64,000 nucleotides of DNA, taken from contig JAFMSR010000018.1 in the NCBI GenBank assembly GCA_022818135.1, positions 24,478,498 through 24,542,497 of the forward strand, written 5' to 3'. The position numbers and the translations under genes are program-made. Below are positions 1 through 11,640 of the stretch, one piece after another. Each line of letters begins with the position of its first letter. The first letter of the stretch is position 1. Origin of the DNA: Saxidomus purpurata. Its lineage: Eukaryota; Mollusca; Bivalvia; Venerida; Veneridae. The notes beneath the pieces were generated by a model. That model did not search any database, was not told the origin of the DNA, and saw nothing but the letters and a program-made list of their open reading frames with translations.

Positions 1-234
1 TGAGAATTGGACATAGCTTCTTCAATTTTTGTTAGATTGATTTCAAATTTTTTCACAGACAATAAATGGATAATGCACTTCAACATATGAAACTGGTTTT
101 TGAGTCACACATTTGGAAGGGGAGGGAGAGGGTTGGGGGATATTTTAGTATTTTTGGACTTTGTAATTTTTAGCTAGTCTGATTTTTTAGCTTGACTATT
201 CGGAGCATATGGAGAGCTATTACAGTCACGTCGG
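1..234. other. AT-rich flank without a gene
   Basis: No open frame or recognisable repeat is seen here. It runs directly into the tandem array that follows. Confidence 0.6.
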
Positions 235-1190
235 CGTTGCTTCTTTGGTTAAAGTTTTGCCTGCTAAGTACTATCATGCACATATCTCAGTAACCACTTA
301 TGATATTGACTTGAAACTTTGTTCATGTCTTTAGGGGTGTCATACAATCAAGTCAGATGACTCTTGTATAAATTTAATACAAATTATGGCCCTTGTTTGA
401 CTTTGAAAATTTGGTTAAAGTTTTGCCTGCTAGGTACTATCATGCACATATTTCAGTAACCACTTATGATATTGACTTGAAACTTCGTGAATGTCTGTAG
501 GGGTGTCACACAGTCAAGTCAGATAACTCTTGTATAAATTTAGTACAAATTATGGCCCTTGTTTGACTTTGAAAATTTGGTTAAAGTTTTGCCTGCTAGG
601 TACTAAATTTGGTTAAAGTTTTGCCTGCTAGGTACTATTATGCTTATATCTCAGTAACCACTTATGATGTTGACTTGAAACTTTGTTAATGTCTTTAGGG
701 GTGTCACACAGTCAAGTTAGATAACTCTTGTTTAAATTTAGTGCAAATTATGGCCCTTGTTTGACTTTGAAAATTTGGTTAAAGTTTTGCCTGCTAGGTA
801 CTATCATGCACATATCTCAGTAACCACTTATGATATTGACTTGAACTTTGTTAATGTCTTAAGGGGTGTCACACAGTGAAGTCGGATAACTCTTGTTAAA
901 ATTTAGTACAAATTATGGCCCTTGTTTGACTGTGAAAATTTGGTTAAAGTTTTGCCTGCTAGGTACTATCATGTACATATATCTCAGTAACCACTTATGA
1001 TATTGACTTGAATTTTGTTAATGTCTTAAGGGGTGTCACACAGTCAAGTCAGATAACTCTTGTATAAATTTAGTACAAATTATGGCCCTTGTATGACTTT
1101 GAAATTTTGGTTAAAGTTTTGCATGCAAGGTACTATCAGCACATATCTCAGTAATCACTTATGGTAGTTAAATCAAACTTAGCAATAGTG
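235..1190 (+). repeat. Tandem array, unit about 166 bp
   Basis: The marker ggttaaagttttgcctgct recurs at about 247, 412, 579, 611, 777, 942 and 1109. Spacings are therefore 165-167 bp, except one 32-bp step where a short piece of the unit is duplicated (about 564-611). Each unit also has 'ctcagtaaccacttatgat', 'ggggtgtcacacagtcaagt' and 'acaaattatggccctt'. The last copy (after 1109) is more diverged and fades by about 1190. There are six units plus a partial. No coding frame is kept across units. This style of repeat is common in bivalve genomes. Confidence 0.93.
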
Positions 1191-1688
1191 TTCAGGGGTA
1201 CATTTTGTATCAAACAATTAATTTACCAAAAATTAAATATATAGTGATAGATTTTGACTTTTTTTATGATTCAACTTTCCTAGTTTATACTTAATAGTTA
1301 GCAGAATTTTGTTTTGCTATTATACTGATAAAAGTTTTGTTTTATTAGCAAACACCCACAATAGTCGAGCTTGCTGTCTTATGGACAGCTCTTGTTAAGT
1401 TTTGTGCTTGGGTCACTTACATGCAAACTATCAAAGCTATCGCTTTCAAACTTGGAATACCTGTTCACTATCAAATGTACAATAGTATAAATGAAGAATT
1501 TTACAAGTTATATAACCCTGTAATGTATTTGGCTGGATTATTGCCCCTTCTAAACTTAGAAAGTTTCACACACACAATATTTGTAGCAGTCAACATAATG
1601 CAACCAAACATGGTGTATAAGAAATATTTATGAATATCTTTAATTGGATTGTATTTTAGGGCACCTGGGATCAAGGTCACTGTTACTA
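1191..1688. other. Sequence between array and gap, no gene
   Basis: A 70-codon frame at 1421-1633 (+) has no similarity I recognise and no splice context, so I treat it as chance. The last bases before the gap (ggatcaaggtcactgttac) resemble mollusc dispersed-repeat text. Confidence 0.5.
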
Positions 1689-2188
1689 NNNNNNNNNNNN
1701 NNNNNNNNNNNNNNNNNNNNNNNNNNNNNNNNNNNNNNNNNNNNNNNNNNNNNNNNNNNNNNNNNNNNNNNNNNNNNNNNNNNNNNNNNNNNNNNNNNNN
1801 NNNNNNNNNNNNNNNNNNNNNNNNNNNNNNNNNNNNNNNNNNNNNNNNNNNNNNNNNNNNNNNNNNNNNNNNNNNNNNNNNNNNNNNNNNNNNNNNNNNN
1901 NNNNNNNNNNNNNNNNNNNNNNNNNNNNNNNNNNNNNNNNNNNNNNNNNNNNNNNNNNNNNNNNNNNNNNNNNNNNNNNNNNNNNNNNNNNNNNNNNNNN
2001 NNNNNNNNNNNNNNNNNNNNNNNNNNNNNNNNNNNNNNNNNNNNNNNNNNNNNNNNNNNNNNNNNNNNNNNNNNNNNNNNNNNNNNNNNNNNNNNNNNNN
2101 NNNNNNNNNNNNNNNNNNNNNNNNNNNNNNNNNNNNNNNNNNNNNNNNNNNNNNNNNNNNNNNNNNNNNNNNNNNNNNNNNNNNNNNN
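1689..2188. other. Assembly gap of exactly 500 N
   Basis: A run of 500 undetermined bases, probably a default-size scaffold gap. It removes the outer edge of the left arm of the element that starts at 2189. Open frames that run through it are meaningless. Confidence 0.99.
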
Positions 2189-2973
2189 CTTTCTACCAAT
2201 TATCAAATCTAATAAATTGTATAAATGATGTTTAAACACATATCTTTACACTTTAAAATAAGTAAAGGTTTGAATCCCTTGATATAATAGCAATTTAGTA
2301 AATTGAAATGTTTATATGGTGAGAGCATAATTGAAATTACCCCACCCACCATCCTAAAATCTTTCATTCTGGCTTGCTGCATCTACAATCCATAACAATA
2401 CGACAGTGTTTTTGTTATAAATATATCAGGAAACAGTTTAACAAACATTTTTTCTATAACTTCTGCTTTGATTCTTTTGTACTAAATTGTATTAGCCATG
2501 GAGGTCAAGGTCAATGTCATTCCAAAGTCAATATCACCTAAAATTCATAAAAAGTATTATATATCGTATAAATCATTATTTATAATATATACAACTTATT
2601 TTTATCTATTATATGGCTCAGTTATACAGCACAAGAATGTAACAAACTATCTTTGAATGAAAAAGAACCTCAACTATAGACAATTTAAATAATATCACAT
2701 AGTTGGGATACCTAATATTTTTCAAAAACATTTTTGCTACATGTGATGGTAACTTTAGTATGAAGATAAATTATACACGCTAAAAAACTGGCCGTAGACA
2801 GTAAGCTTATGGAAAATAAGTACATGTAATCAAGAGATATTCTCAATGTGACTATATGTATACAGCTAACCATTATACATTTTATATGAAAGTACATGTG
2901 ATTGTACATGTACAACCCCACCCACCATGTTATTGAAGGCTATCTACTTGCAATGCTAGTCCATATGGCATTT
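2189..2973 (-). repeat. Left inverted arm
   Basis: Matches the right arm at 5625-6303 in reverse complement over most of its length, with small indels. It begins at the gap edge with ctttctaccaattatcaaat, which pairs with 'tgatatttggtagaaag' at about 11172, beyond the nested insertion. Confidence 0.8.
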
Positions 2974-4394
2974 ATAATACAACAAAATATTCATGTGTAA
3001 ACATAGTTTCTGCAGTAAGTGTTATAATTGTTACAATTATCTATTTTTCATTATGAAGTACGTTACGATCTACAAATCAGTATCAGGTTAAAGAAATACA
3101 ATTTTACAGTCTTTTTTAGTACAAAGTATAGCAAAACTTCCAACAAAAAAAATGACCATCATTGATTTTAATACATATTACCATTGTTGCGGAAATCCCA
3201 ATTTTATTCAATGCATGAAAACAACACAGTGGCTGTCTATGCTTGCCCCATAGCCACATGCCACTGTTACAGTGATTCATATGCACACTCAGCAGTGCAC
3301 ATATCCTTGCATGTGCCTACAACATCAGTCAGTAGCTCATGTGTTGTTTTTTTGCAAATTGCAAAGAAAAGGCATGTTGTGTCACAACCCTCAAAACAAT
3401 ACTGAGGGAGAATAAAATCAAGTTACCCAGATGTCGGGGAAGAAAAAATGCAAAGTAAAGTGACATTGAGCACTGTATTTATAGGAGTGTTTGCCTATCT
3501 GGAAATACACAATTTTAGCGCCGATGCAGTTGAAATGGTGTTCCAGCATCACCATAACGTCTGTATCGGGGCTAAAATGCAGACTATATTGCTATCTTGC
3601 AATGATCAGACCTAGCATTCAATATCAATATAATATATGCTTCTTCTGGTACAAAGGTTAGTTTAGGAAAAGAATATATTGCCTCCCAAACCATCACCAG
3701 CAAACACTGCTTTTCTGCTACACAACAAAAGAGTTTATAGCCAGGAGACGAATGTACATCTCTTAATTGGTATATCAATGGACCTGGGGCTTGCCTTTGG
3801 CACAATTATAATACCTGCCAACAGCTCCCATCTTGTCTTTGGGAGCAACAAAGCAACTTCAACAAAGCCTTCAAGATTAGCACTGCCTTCGATATTACAA
3901 TATAGAAGGGAACTTTCTGTTTGAAGAGGAACTACAGTCGCAATATTTACCAGCTTGCAAGGGGTGTCAGTAAAGAAAAGGGCTCTATAGGGGTCATTTT
4001 AAAATTGCCTAAATGACTCTGTATGATGTGGTCTTGTTTGGTCAACATCATCTGCTTATTTTAATCAATTGGGAAATTTTGCTGTCACAGACTCGGCCAA
4101 ATCACGGCTTGTCAATAAAGCCGTTTGCTTAAGCCGTTTGCTTTAACGTTTTTTTTCCAGTTACTTCAAATCAGTAATATATCAGTTAAATTGACCTTGC
4201 GTAAGTAACTGTTGTGGACAATATTAGGTAGTCTTTGTATTTTCAATACAAAATAGCACATATCTCATGCATATATTGTTCTGCTTGATGCAAAGATAAA
4301 ATGATAAAAACAGAGACCGACTGTTTCATACACATCAAAGAGGGTATGCCTAGATGCATTTAGATACAATTTGAATGGTGTTCAAATGTTCTAA

Positions 4395-4853
4395 AGGTAA
4401 TTGTCCCAAAAGGCCAACGTTGGTGATGCTTCCCGCCCTTTAGCACTGAACTCATCTAACAAAGGCATTAAAGACTGTTGCATTGTCTAGGTCAAGCTGG
4501 GATGGATTGTCAGAGAAGATGCACACCAGATTCGAAAATGGAGAAGACAGCGTAATTATAGAACACCATCAATCTTTAAAAGCATAAGCAAGTGCATTCC
4601 CGATCTAAAAGAATGACGCCACACACCATATTCATAAGACCTTGTCACGATTATATAATCTCTACTGCAAACCCATATCGAATGCTATTGGACAAAAATC
4701 TTGATCAAGAGCACTCAATTGCTCCTTACAACGCTTAAGAGTATTATACACGAGTTCATAATTGGTAGGCTGGGCTAATAGAATGGTTGTATACAACATC
4801 TTACTTTTTCTGAAGCTTGACAAGCATTGCTTTTTCATGGAAAACATTTCCAA
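4395..4853 (-). pseudogene. Decayed transposase-like gene fragment
   Basis: The minus strand has a 63-codon open piece at 4662-4853 containing PTNYELVYNTLKR, ALDQDFCPIAFDMGL. A further piece at about 4395-4458 reads EFSAKGREASPTLAFWDNYL. From memory both fit a family of repeat-borne proteins common in mollusc and cnidarian genomes, whose members have a 'VYxVLK...FDxxxYxKAxxI' segment and later 'F..FW..Y...LL.FIRAxREGN'. Stops and frame changes separate the pieces, so the copy is dead. It lies inside the long-arm element and on the strand expected for one internal gene. I cannot name the superfamily. More remnants probably lie between 2974 and 4394, where I recognise nothing. Confidence 0.45.
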
Positions 4854-5257
4854 GTACCTTCATACCTGTTGTCACAGAACATTCCTAATTTTGCAGTTCT
4901 ACATCACATCTTTGAGCTAAGCATTTTAGCCTTTTGTTGTTTCTTCAGTTTCATTTCTGTCTGCTTCGAGAGGGTGGTGAAAGTAAATATCATTAATTCG
5001 TGCAGATAAGAAAAATGTATTGTGCATGCACAGTGCAAACTTATACTGGTACATTTTGTAAATAGGTTTAGTTATTAACTAGTCGAAAATAATTTAATAT
5101 TTAGTTCGTACATGGACATGTAGGGCACTGTTTACATGGTTGGTTTAGTATCAAAGTAATAAACAAATTGACTCCCAAGTAGCTTACTGTCCTTGTAAAG
5201 ACTTTCAGGAATTATCTTTTATTTTGTCTACCAGCTCCATGTATTAACTCTGACGAC

Positions 5258-5425
5258 AATGTATTGTCTCGAGCCTTTGAAATTTGTTCATCGTCAGGCA
5301 TCCTTGACCTTGTACAATGTACTATAATTACCACTGAAGCAATGTATTATCTTGAGCTTTTGAAATTCGTCTACCATCATCAGACATCCTTAACCTTGAT
5401 ACTATTATCATTGGGGTCATGACAT
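5258..5425 (+). repeat. Two-copy tandem duplication of about 82 bp
   Basis: 'aatgtattgtctcgagcctt' at 5258 recurs as 'aatgtattatcttgagcttt' at about 5340. Both are followed by 'tgaaatt.gt..atc.tcaggcatccttgacctt'-like text. The copies are diverged, and lie inside the long-arm element. Confidence 0.6.
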
Positions 5426-5624
5426 ACGTTGTATGTTTTTAATAAGCAATGTTGGGCATTTCAGTTTCAGTATAATTTTACTTAAATACACTGTAAACAC
5501 TCGTATCGACTTAGTTTAATAATGAAATTGAAAATTGTTATGACTTCAGAAATAACTTGAGATAAAAAATTATAACAGTTAGTGCAGAAACTCTGTTTAG
5601 ACATTTAGTTTTCATTATATTATG

Positions 5625-6303
5625 TATGCAATATGGGCTGGCATTGCAAGAAGAAAGCTTACATTAACATGGTGGGTGGGGTAAACGTACATGATATGTA
5701 CATGTACTTTCATATGGTGGTAAGCTGTAGTTACTTTAAGAATATCTCTTGAAAACATATACATATATTCCATCTCAAATAAGCTTACTGTGTATGGTCA
5801 GTTTATCAGTGTGTTTATGTTCATACTGAAATTACAAACACATGTATCAAAAATGTTGCTGAAAAATATTAAGTACCCTTAAACTACATAACATTATCTA
5901 TGTAAAATGCCTATTGTTCAAGTTCTTTTTTATTCAAAGATAATTTGGTACATGCTTGTGCTATATAGACGTGCCATTAAGTAGAAAAATAAAAAGTTGA
6001 ATGTATTATAAGTAATGCTGTGTATGATGTTTAATGTTTTTTATGAATTTTACGTGATATTGACCTTGAAATGACATTGACCTTGACCTCTGCTTTTCAA
6101 ATTTAGTACAAGGTCCAAAGCAGTAGTTTTAGAAAAAATACTGTCGTATTGTTTTTGGATTGTAAATGCAGCAAGTGCAACTTATATATTTAAGGGTGGT
6201 GGGTGGGGTAATTTCAGTTATACTTACCATATAAACATTTATTTTTACTTAATTGCTTTCATTTCAACGGATATAAACCTTTACTTGTGATAAAGTTTAA
6301 AAT
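5625..6303 (+). repeat. Right inverted arm, interrupted by a nested insertion
   Basis: Pairs with 2189-2973. At 6303 the arm stops at '...ataaagtttaaaatt' and resumes at 11130 with 'tatgtgtttaaacatcattt', the order expected from the uninterrupted left arm. The junction identifies the 4.8 kb insertion between them. Confidence 0.8.
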
Positions 6304-6335
6304 TTGTGGCGTGGAATGCAATTCTGGGGCTTCTG
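6304..6335 (+). repeat. Left terminal inverted repeat of nested element
   Basis: 32 bases, starting tgtggcgtggaatgc and ending ggggcttctgg. The partner is 11098-11129, and 29 of 32 positions pair. Confidence 0.85.
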
Positions 6336-7559
6336 GACGTTGACGTCGTTATCGAGAAAACGCGAGATTAACAAGCGCCATTTTTTCTCTTCAATTTTGA
6401 CATATTTGCCTAAAAAAATGATCTGTAAACTTTCAAAGAATTACAGGTCGCTACTTTTAATCACTGATTTACATGCATTAATCATCAAGAAGTTTCATTT
6501 CGTGGTAAACAACCTATGACAATTCAAATATCACAAGCTATTGATTAATCTGCTGAGTACCGATTACGTCATAAACGGTGTATTTCCGCGAAGGTCAAAG
6601 TGCTGAATACTTTTACTTTTTAAAGTCGATTGAAAGGTTAGATACGCACATATGTAGTTGATGTTGACGCTGGATGTGTTTGTACCACCTTCTAATCAAG
6701 TAAGTATTTTATTTCTCACCTGTTATTAGAGAACAATATCATTTTTTCGATATTTTTAGACCCGGAAGTAAGACTGACACCAAGGAATCATGTAGCAACG
6801 GTTTGTTGATAGCAACCAAGTTATGTTGATCACATACATTCAAATATACTGTAGATATAATTAATTGTAGACCTGTGGAAATGAGCCAGGTTGAATGTTC
6901 TCTGCCAAGAACAATTTTTTATCCTGCCAAAGACTTTAACTTAGGTTGTCAACCTGTGCTATACTGCAGTGGATGTCTGGTTGAAAAGGAATTCCAACAG
7001 TCTCAATGTTTGGCTAGCTCTTTACTTCATCAACATGGTTAGAATCCATGGAAAGATGGTACAGATTATGATGATTATAAATATATTATGCATGTATACT
7101 GTCACAGCTATTATATGATTTGTGCTGCTGTTGATGCTGAGTGATGATAATGAATTTGTTCAGAGCTAAAAGATCTATTTGAGAATGATAAAATACAAGT
7201 AATTACTTTGTAAATAAATCTAAAATGGGTTCTTGTGGTTGCAGTAAATATCATGGTACATTATCTGCTTGTTCAAAACTTGTAGATTTTAGTAAACATA
7301 CTGCATATGACCTACCTTTACCAAAGATCATACATGGATATGTCTGTATGGGAATTAGTTGTTAAAATCCAACTTTGAAGTGAAACACTCTGCATGTAAA
7401 CAGTAGGTATAGTACAAGAACTTGCTGTAAATTATGGTTATGAACTGGTAATTTGTTCCCTGTGCTTGCATGCTTTATCAAACTTTATCAAATTAATTTC
7501 AACATTCACATAGTATACTAATTGTGACATTATATTTATAGAATTTTCTTTTGTTTTAG

Positions 7560-9400
7560 GCAGCCAACCATGCAGACTAGATGCTGAATACAACAACCTA
7601 TTTATCTCCATCAGTCTCAACAACTTGGGCCAAAGTGGGACACCAAAGAAATGCCATGTGTGTGCTGAAGGACCAGATACTGTTAACAGAGCTTATACAT
7701 GTATACTATAAGTATGTCCTTTTTGTTTCTTCATTTAAATATAACAAATGAAAAAGTAAATTTATGATTCAGATCTGCTTTTGAATTCTAACTTGCATAG
7801 TTTTTGCCAAAAATTGTTTCTCAGTACTTGCTAGGCAGTCACACATTCTGTTATATATATATACATTGCATTTTTTTTATAAAATGGCAGGAAAATGTAT
7901 TTAGTTTTATACCTCTTTCTTTTACAGAGACTCAGATATTCTACTTGATAGATGAAAGTCAGTGCACTTGGAAGGCAGCAGAATGTGCAATAAAATTTCA
8001 CAATACAGCTGAATGTCCAACTGTAGATGCAAGATACACAAAATGTACTTCAGGTATTTATTTTTTATGGTCTGCAAGGGTTTCAAATACTCCCAACAGT
8101 GCTTTTGTAACAAAACTACATGTATATAACAATTGAATTCCATGGTATGATATATTGAGATTTAAAGTTTTGAATTAAGATAAAACATATATATTGGCTG
8201 ACAGAATAACCTTTTTATGTCATAATATCACATTTTTGCAATATATATTATAACTACTCCTGAACTGAATGCATTTATTCTCCTACAAAAACTATATAAT
8301 TGCCTTTTACAGATGAATACAAGCATATATAAGGATTGAAAATACTTACAGGTTAAAAAATTCCTAAAACAGCATTCAATAGCAGATCTTTATTTGATAC
8401 TTTTGTGTCACTGTTACTGTTGAACATATGTGTATGGTCTCAGAATAAAAATTGATTTATAATGTCAGTATCTGATACTTGCAGAGATACATTTTCAAAT
8501 CTTCAAAATGATTGCATTATATTTACTTTTGTTTTTCCATTCATTTTAGATACATATTGACAATGCAGCTGGACAAAATTAATGATATGTTTGCTTGCTA
8601 TGCAATATGGCTAGATTTAATAGGTAAGATTGCATGTCTTTCTAAACAAGAAAAACAGACTAAGTATTGTTCAATTCATGGGCCCTCATATTATAACTAA
8701 CATATATACATACACCTTATGCTAGTACTTTGTACCCACACACTTGCAACAATCAATTATCATTTGTTTAGGCTGTTTAAATTCATATTCTGGGATTATA
8801 TGATGAAAATGGAAAGAGAACTGAATAGCAGACAGTAGACTGATTAAACTCCATGGGTAGTCAGAGTAATCACTTTAAGTTCTAACTTGCTCACAGAGCT
8901 ACCTGTTCTTTAAATGTTATGAACCTGAGTTTTTGTTTTTAGTGATGGCATAGTTTTGTCAAACTGACTCAACAACCTAGTTTTGAAAGTTAACCAGTTA
9001 GCTTCCTTACAGAAATCTAAGAAACATGTTCATATTTTAAAACACTCTGTTGCTATTTCTTAATAATTTCACCTTACATTTTTCATCTGTAGCTGTTATG
9101 TAGAATCAGCTAGTCCATTCAACATTGAAGTCAAACTAAAGATGTGTGTTGTAAATGTATAGTGCAATTATACAAAACCGTTTATTTGAAATTAGAATAT
9201 TGTTAAACTTTGTTTCTAAATATCAATTAAAAGCATTATTAAATGCAATTAAATATAATCTTGCATGTAACCCGGGAATGTTTTAAATTTCAGGTGTACA
9301 TGAGAGAATTATGTGGAGTATGTCTGTGGCAGGGCACACAAAAATTGCCCCAGATTGACTCTTTGTGTATTTAGTGAATTGGAGGAATTGGACAAACTAT
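7560..9400 (+). pseudogene. Decayed intron-containing transposon gene, HxDNxxGQN / GHTKxxPD family
   Basis: Four plus-strand segments look like exons. 7560-7710, after tttgttttag, reads GTPKKCHVCAEG. 7928-8053, between ttttacag and gtattt, begins with ETQIFYLIDES. 8550-8623, between cattttag and gtaaga, reads IHIDNAAGQN, then after a frame break NDMFACYAIWLDLIG. 9294-9400, after aatttcag, reads SVAGHTKIAPD and then hits a stop. In order these match what I remember of a repeat-borne metazoan protein: 'TPRKCxIFGVCCE', 'QVxYLIDEA', 'LHxDNCxGQNKN', 'GHTKFAPDxxFGLxK' (DUF7869-like). A possible upstream exon with MSQVECSLPRTIFY starts near 6881. The frameshift in the GQN(K)N motif and the stop after APD show it is not functional. 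It is the likely former transposase or accessory gene of the 6304-11129 element. Confidence 0.6.
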
Positions 9401-10018
9401 GGGACAAATAACAGATACTGTGTGACATTAATCCCTAGGTTGCAACAATATACCATACATTTATAGAGGATTGTGAAAGTGTTTTTTAAAGTTGGAAGTC
9501 ATTTTTGAAAACCATTTTTAACTTGTCAACCAGTTACTAAAATTGTACAATTTTTTGTCAGTTAAACTAAGCCAGGTATAAACACCTGAAAGTATTATAT
9601 AAATTCTGAAGAGTTCAAACTTTAATTGTAAAAGTAAATTAAAGCAAATCCCTAAATAAGATGTAACGCCTGAAATTGTTTGTGGAGTGTTAATGCAATA
9701 AGTCAGTGGTATCTGTTTTAGCAGATTTTGTCAGTTGTTTTTTTAAGTGTAACATGGACAAAATATTGTCTATCTAAAACCAAGTGTTCCATCACAGTTT
9801 GAAGTGAAGGTTTTTTTAACTTTACTTGTATTGTTCTGTTTCTATAAGAATTAGTGTTTTCTCATTATAAATGGACACTTTCAATACTAATTGCTTTAAA
9901 AAGACATTGTTTTGTTTATGAATGAAATTAATTTAATTCACATTTTTCAAAATAGTTTTCTTTGCAATCTAGGCTAGAGAACTAAGAAAACAAGAATAAA
10001 CCATAAAAGTATTCTGTA

Positions 10019-10781
10019 GTTGCTAGGCAACAAACTTGAAAATGGAAGTTTATTTTTAAACATTTATGCTGGAATCATTCATGTATATGTTACAGCTGGT
10101 GTTCCAATATTATATGTTTATTGAGATAAGTAGAATAATTTTGACTTATTTGACCTACTGTCCACATAACTTAGAGCCGGTTGCTAATTTACCAGGAATT
10201 TTGCACATGAACTACTCTGTCTGATAAATATAAGTCTCTTAATATAACTAAAATGCAACTTAAATTCTCATGACTGAATAGTTACATATCTGGCTACCTA
10301 TTCAGCTTATTGTTCTTATTGATACCAGTATTTCAGTCAGATTCAAAACATTAGTACCTTTAAAACTCAAATTTTGTGAATTATTCTTTGGTCGCTAGGC
10401 AACATAATTATATCTGTAACTTCTGTGTTGATTCCCTTATGCAGTAATCATCATTTAATTTTATGAAGTCATGTTTGCAAAGAAAACAACTTATTTATAG
10501 CTTGTTGAATAATATAAAGCAAGCTCCTTATGTGCTGTGAATACTGTAAGAAATGCCGTCTGTTGGTAAAATATATTTCTTTGCATTCTTTCTATGAAAA
10601 GTATTGTATCTTCAGAATACCTGCACATTTTGCATTGAAAATTTCCAGAATGTTTTAATAGACAGTGTTTTCAATTTATTTGGAAACAAAATTCTGTTTT
10701 GTGATAATTCTTTTTCAATTCTAGTAAATATATATTCGGTGGTTAGAAAAAAAATGAAATATTCCACAGTTGCTAGGCAAC
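10019..10781. promoter_or_regulatory. Three RFX X-box-like palindromes, about 375 bp apart
   Basis: GTTGCTAGGCAAC occurs at 10019-10031 and 10769-10781, and GTCGCTAGGCAAC at 10391-10403. The spacings are 372 and 378 bp. The 13-mer is an almost perfect palindrome fitting the RFX consensus GTNRCC-N-RGYAAC. Flanks show weak similarity (aaattc/aaatat before, acttgaaaa/aactata after), so the sites may mark degenerate ~375-bp tandem units. Binding is inferred from the motif only. Confidence 0.5.
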
Positions 10782-11097
10782 AGAACTATATATACATGTT
10801 TGGTTTGTAAGAAGTTACCTTTAAAATAATTAATGACATACAATAAAGAAGAAGTGCTCAGTTATATGTTTCTGTGTTCTATTTGCTATCCACAATAGGG
10901 TACTCTTTTACCTACATGAATGGAAGACAAAGGATTCAAAAGTGACATTAAGATGTTACAGGTTTGTTCATGAATATAAACACAAAATCTGGCATAACTT
11001 TGCCAATTTTCAAGATTTGACTGTCATATTTTCAGGTTTTACTTCAAAGATAACATAGATTTTAAAAATGCAAAAATATGAAAATCAATATTTTTGG

Positions 11098-11129
11098 CCA
11101 GAAGCCCCATAATAGCATTCCATGCCACA
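11098..11129 (-). repeat. Right terminal inverted repeat of nested element
   Basis: 32 bases, starting ccagaagccccat and ending catgccaca. Reverse complement of 6304-6335 with 3 mismatches. Confidence 0.85.
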
Positions 11130-11640
11130 TATGTGTTTAAACATCATTTATAAAATGTATCAGCTTTGATATTTGGTAGAAAGCTTATTTTTGGTGATTT
11201 TTACCTTGACCCATGCTAATCCAATTTAGTACAAAAGAGTCAAAACAGTAGTTTAGAAAAATTGTTATTTGTTAAACTGTTTCCAGTGATATTTATAACA
11301 AAAACACTGTCGTATTGTATGTGGATTGCAGATGCAGTAAGCGCAAATGAAATATTTTAGGATGGTGGGTGGGGTAATTTCAATTATACTCATCCATATT
11401 AACATTTATTTTTACAAAATTGCTTCCATTTCAATGGATATAACCCTATACTTATGTAAATGAGTAAAGATATGTGTTTTTACAATCATTTATACAAGTT
11501 AACAGATTTGATATTTGGTAGAAAGTTAATTTTTAGTGACTTTTTAGTATTTGACCTTGAAATGACATTGACCTAAACCTTGGCAGACTAAAAGTTGGAA
11601 GCAGATTTGTAGCATTGATATTGAGGTATTATGTTAAGTT
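11130..11640 (+). repeat. Continuation of the outer element's arm plus a second tandem copy
   Basis: Starts tatgtgtttaaacatcattt, the text missing from the right arm at 6303. It then runs through another copy of the unit with 'actgtcgtattgtatgtgg' (about 11307), ggtgggtggggtaatttca (about 11364) and a repeat of 'gatatttggtagaaag' (about 11509). The arm unit, roughly 350-400 bp, is therefore tandemly repeated here. The copy ends in 'gaccttgaaatgacattgac' near 11550. Confidence 0.7.

Larger units (their letters stand above)
2189..6303 (-). mobile_element. Large element with long inverted arms, carrying a decayed transposase-like gene
   Basis: The left arm (about 2189-2973) reads as the reverse complement of the right arm (about 5625-6303, continuing at 11130). 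Landmarks include ccccacccaccat at about 2340 and 2915 against ggtgggtggggt at about 6196 and 5671. Others are the 'acgacagtgtttttgttat' block near 2400 against 'actgtcgtattgtttttgg' near 6142, and 'caatgctagtccatatgg' near 2951 against 'atgggctggcattgc' near 5633. The arms enclose about 2.65 kb with remnants of a minus-strand protein gene. The outer left edge is lost in the gap. The right arm is split by the 6304-11129 insertion. A long-terminal-inverted-repeat DNA transposon is the best reading; the superfamily cannot be named from sequence alone. Confidence 0.75.
6304..11129 (+). mobile_element. 4.8 kb nested element with 32-bp terminal inverted repeats
   Basis: The first 32 bases (6304-6335, starting tgtggcgtggaatgc) and the last 32 (11098-11129, ending gcattccatgccaca) are reverse complements with 3 mismatches. 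The flanks join into a continuous copy of the outer element's arm, so this insertion is younger than the arm. Inside is a plus-strand, intron-containing and decayed protein gene (about 7560-9400). The 3' part (about 9960-10830) is AT-rich and has three evenly spaced GTTGCTAGGCAAC-type palindromes. No clear target duplication was found. It is most likely a DNA transposon of a family with a large intron-containing gene; the class is not established. Confidence 0.75.

Noticed and set aside
235..1190. CRISPR-like array
   Set aside because: The units are contiguous 166-bp tandem repeats without unique spacers, in a eukaryotic context.
1501..2239. Open frames of 187-232 codons on both strands
   Set aside because: They run through the 500-N gap and consist mostly of unknown residues.
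3490..3585. Imperfect hairpin 'aattttagcgccgatgcag' / 'ctgtatcggggctaaaat'
   Set aside because: Short and imperfect, and inside a transposon; no function suggested.
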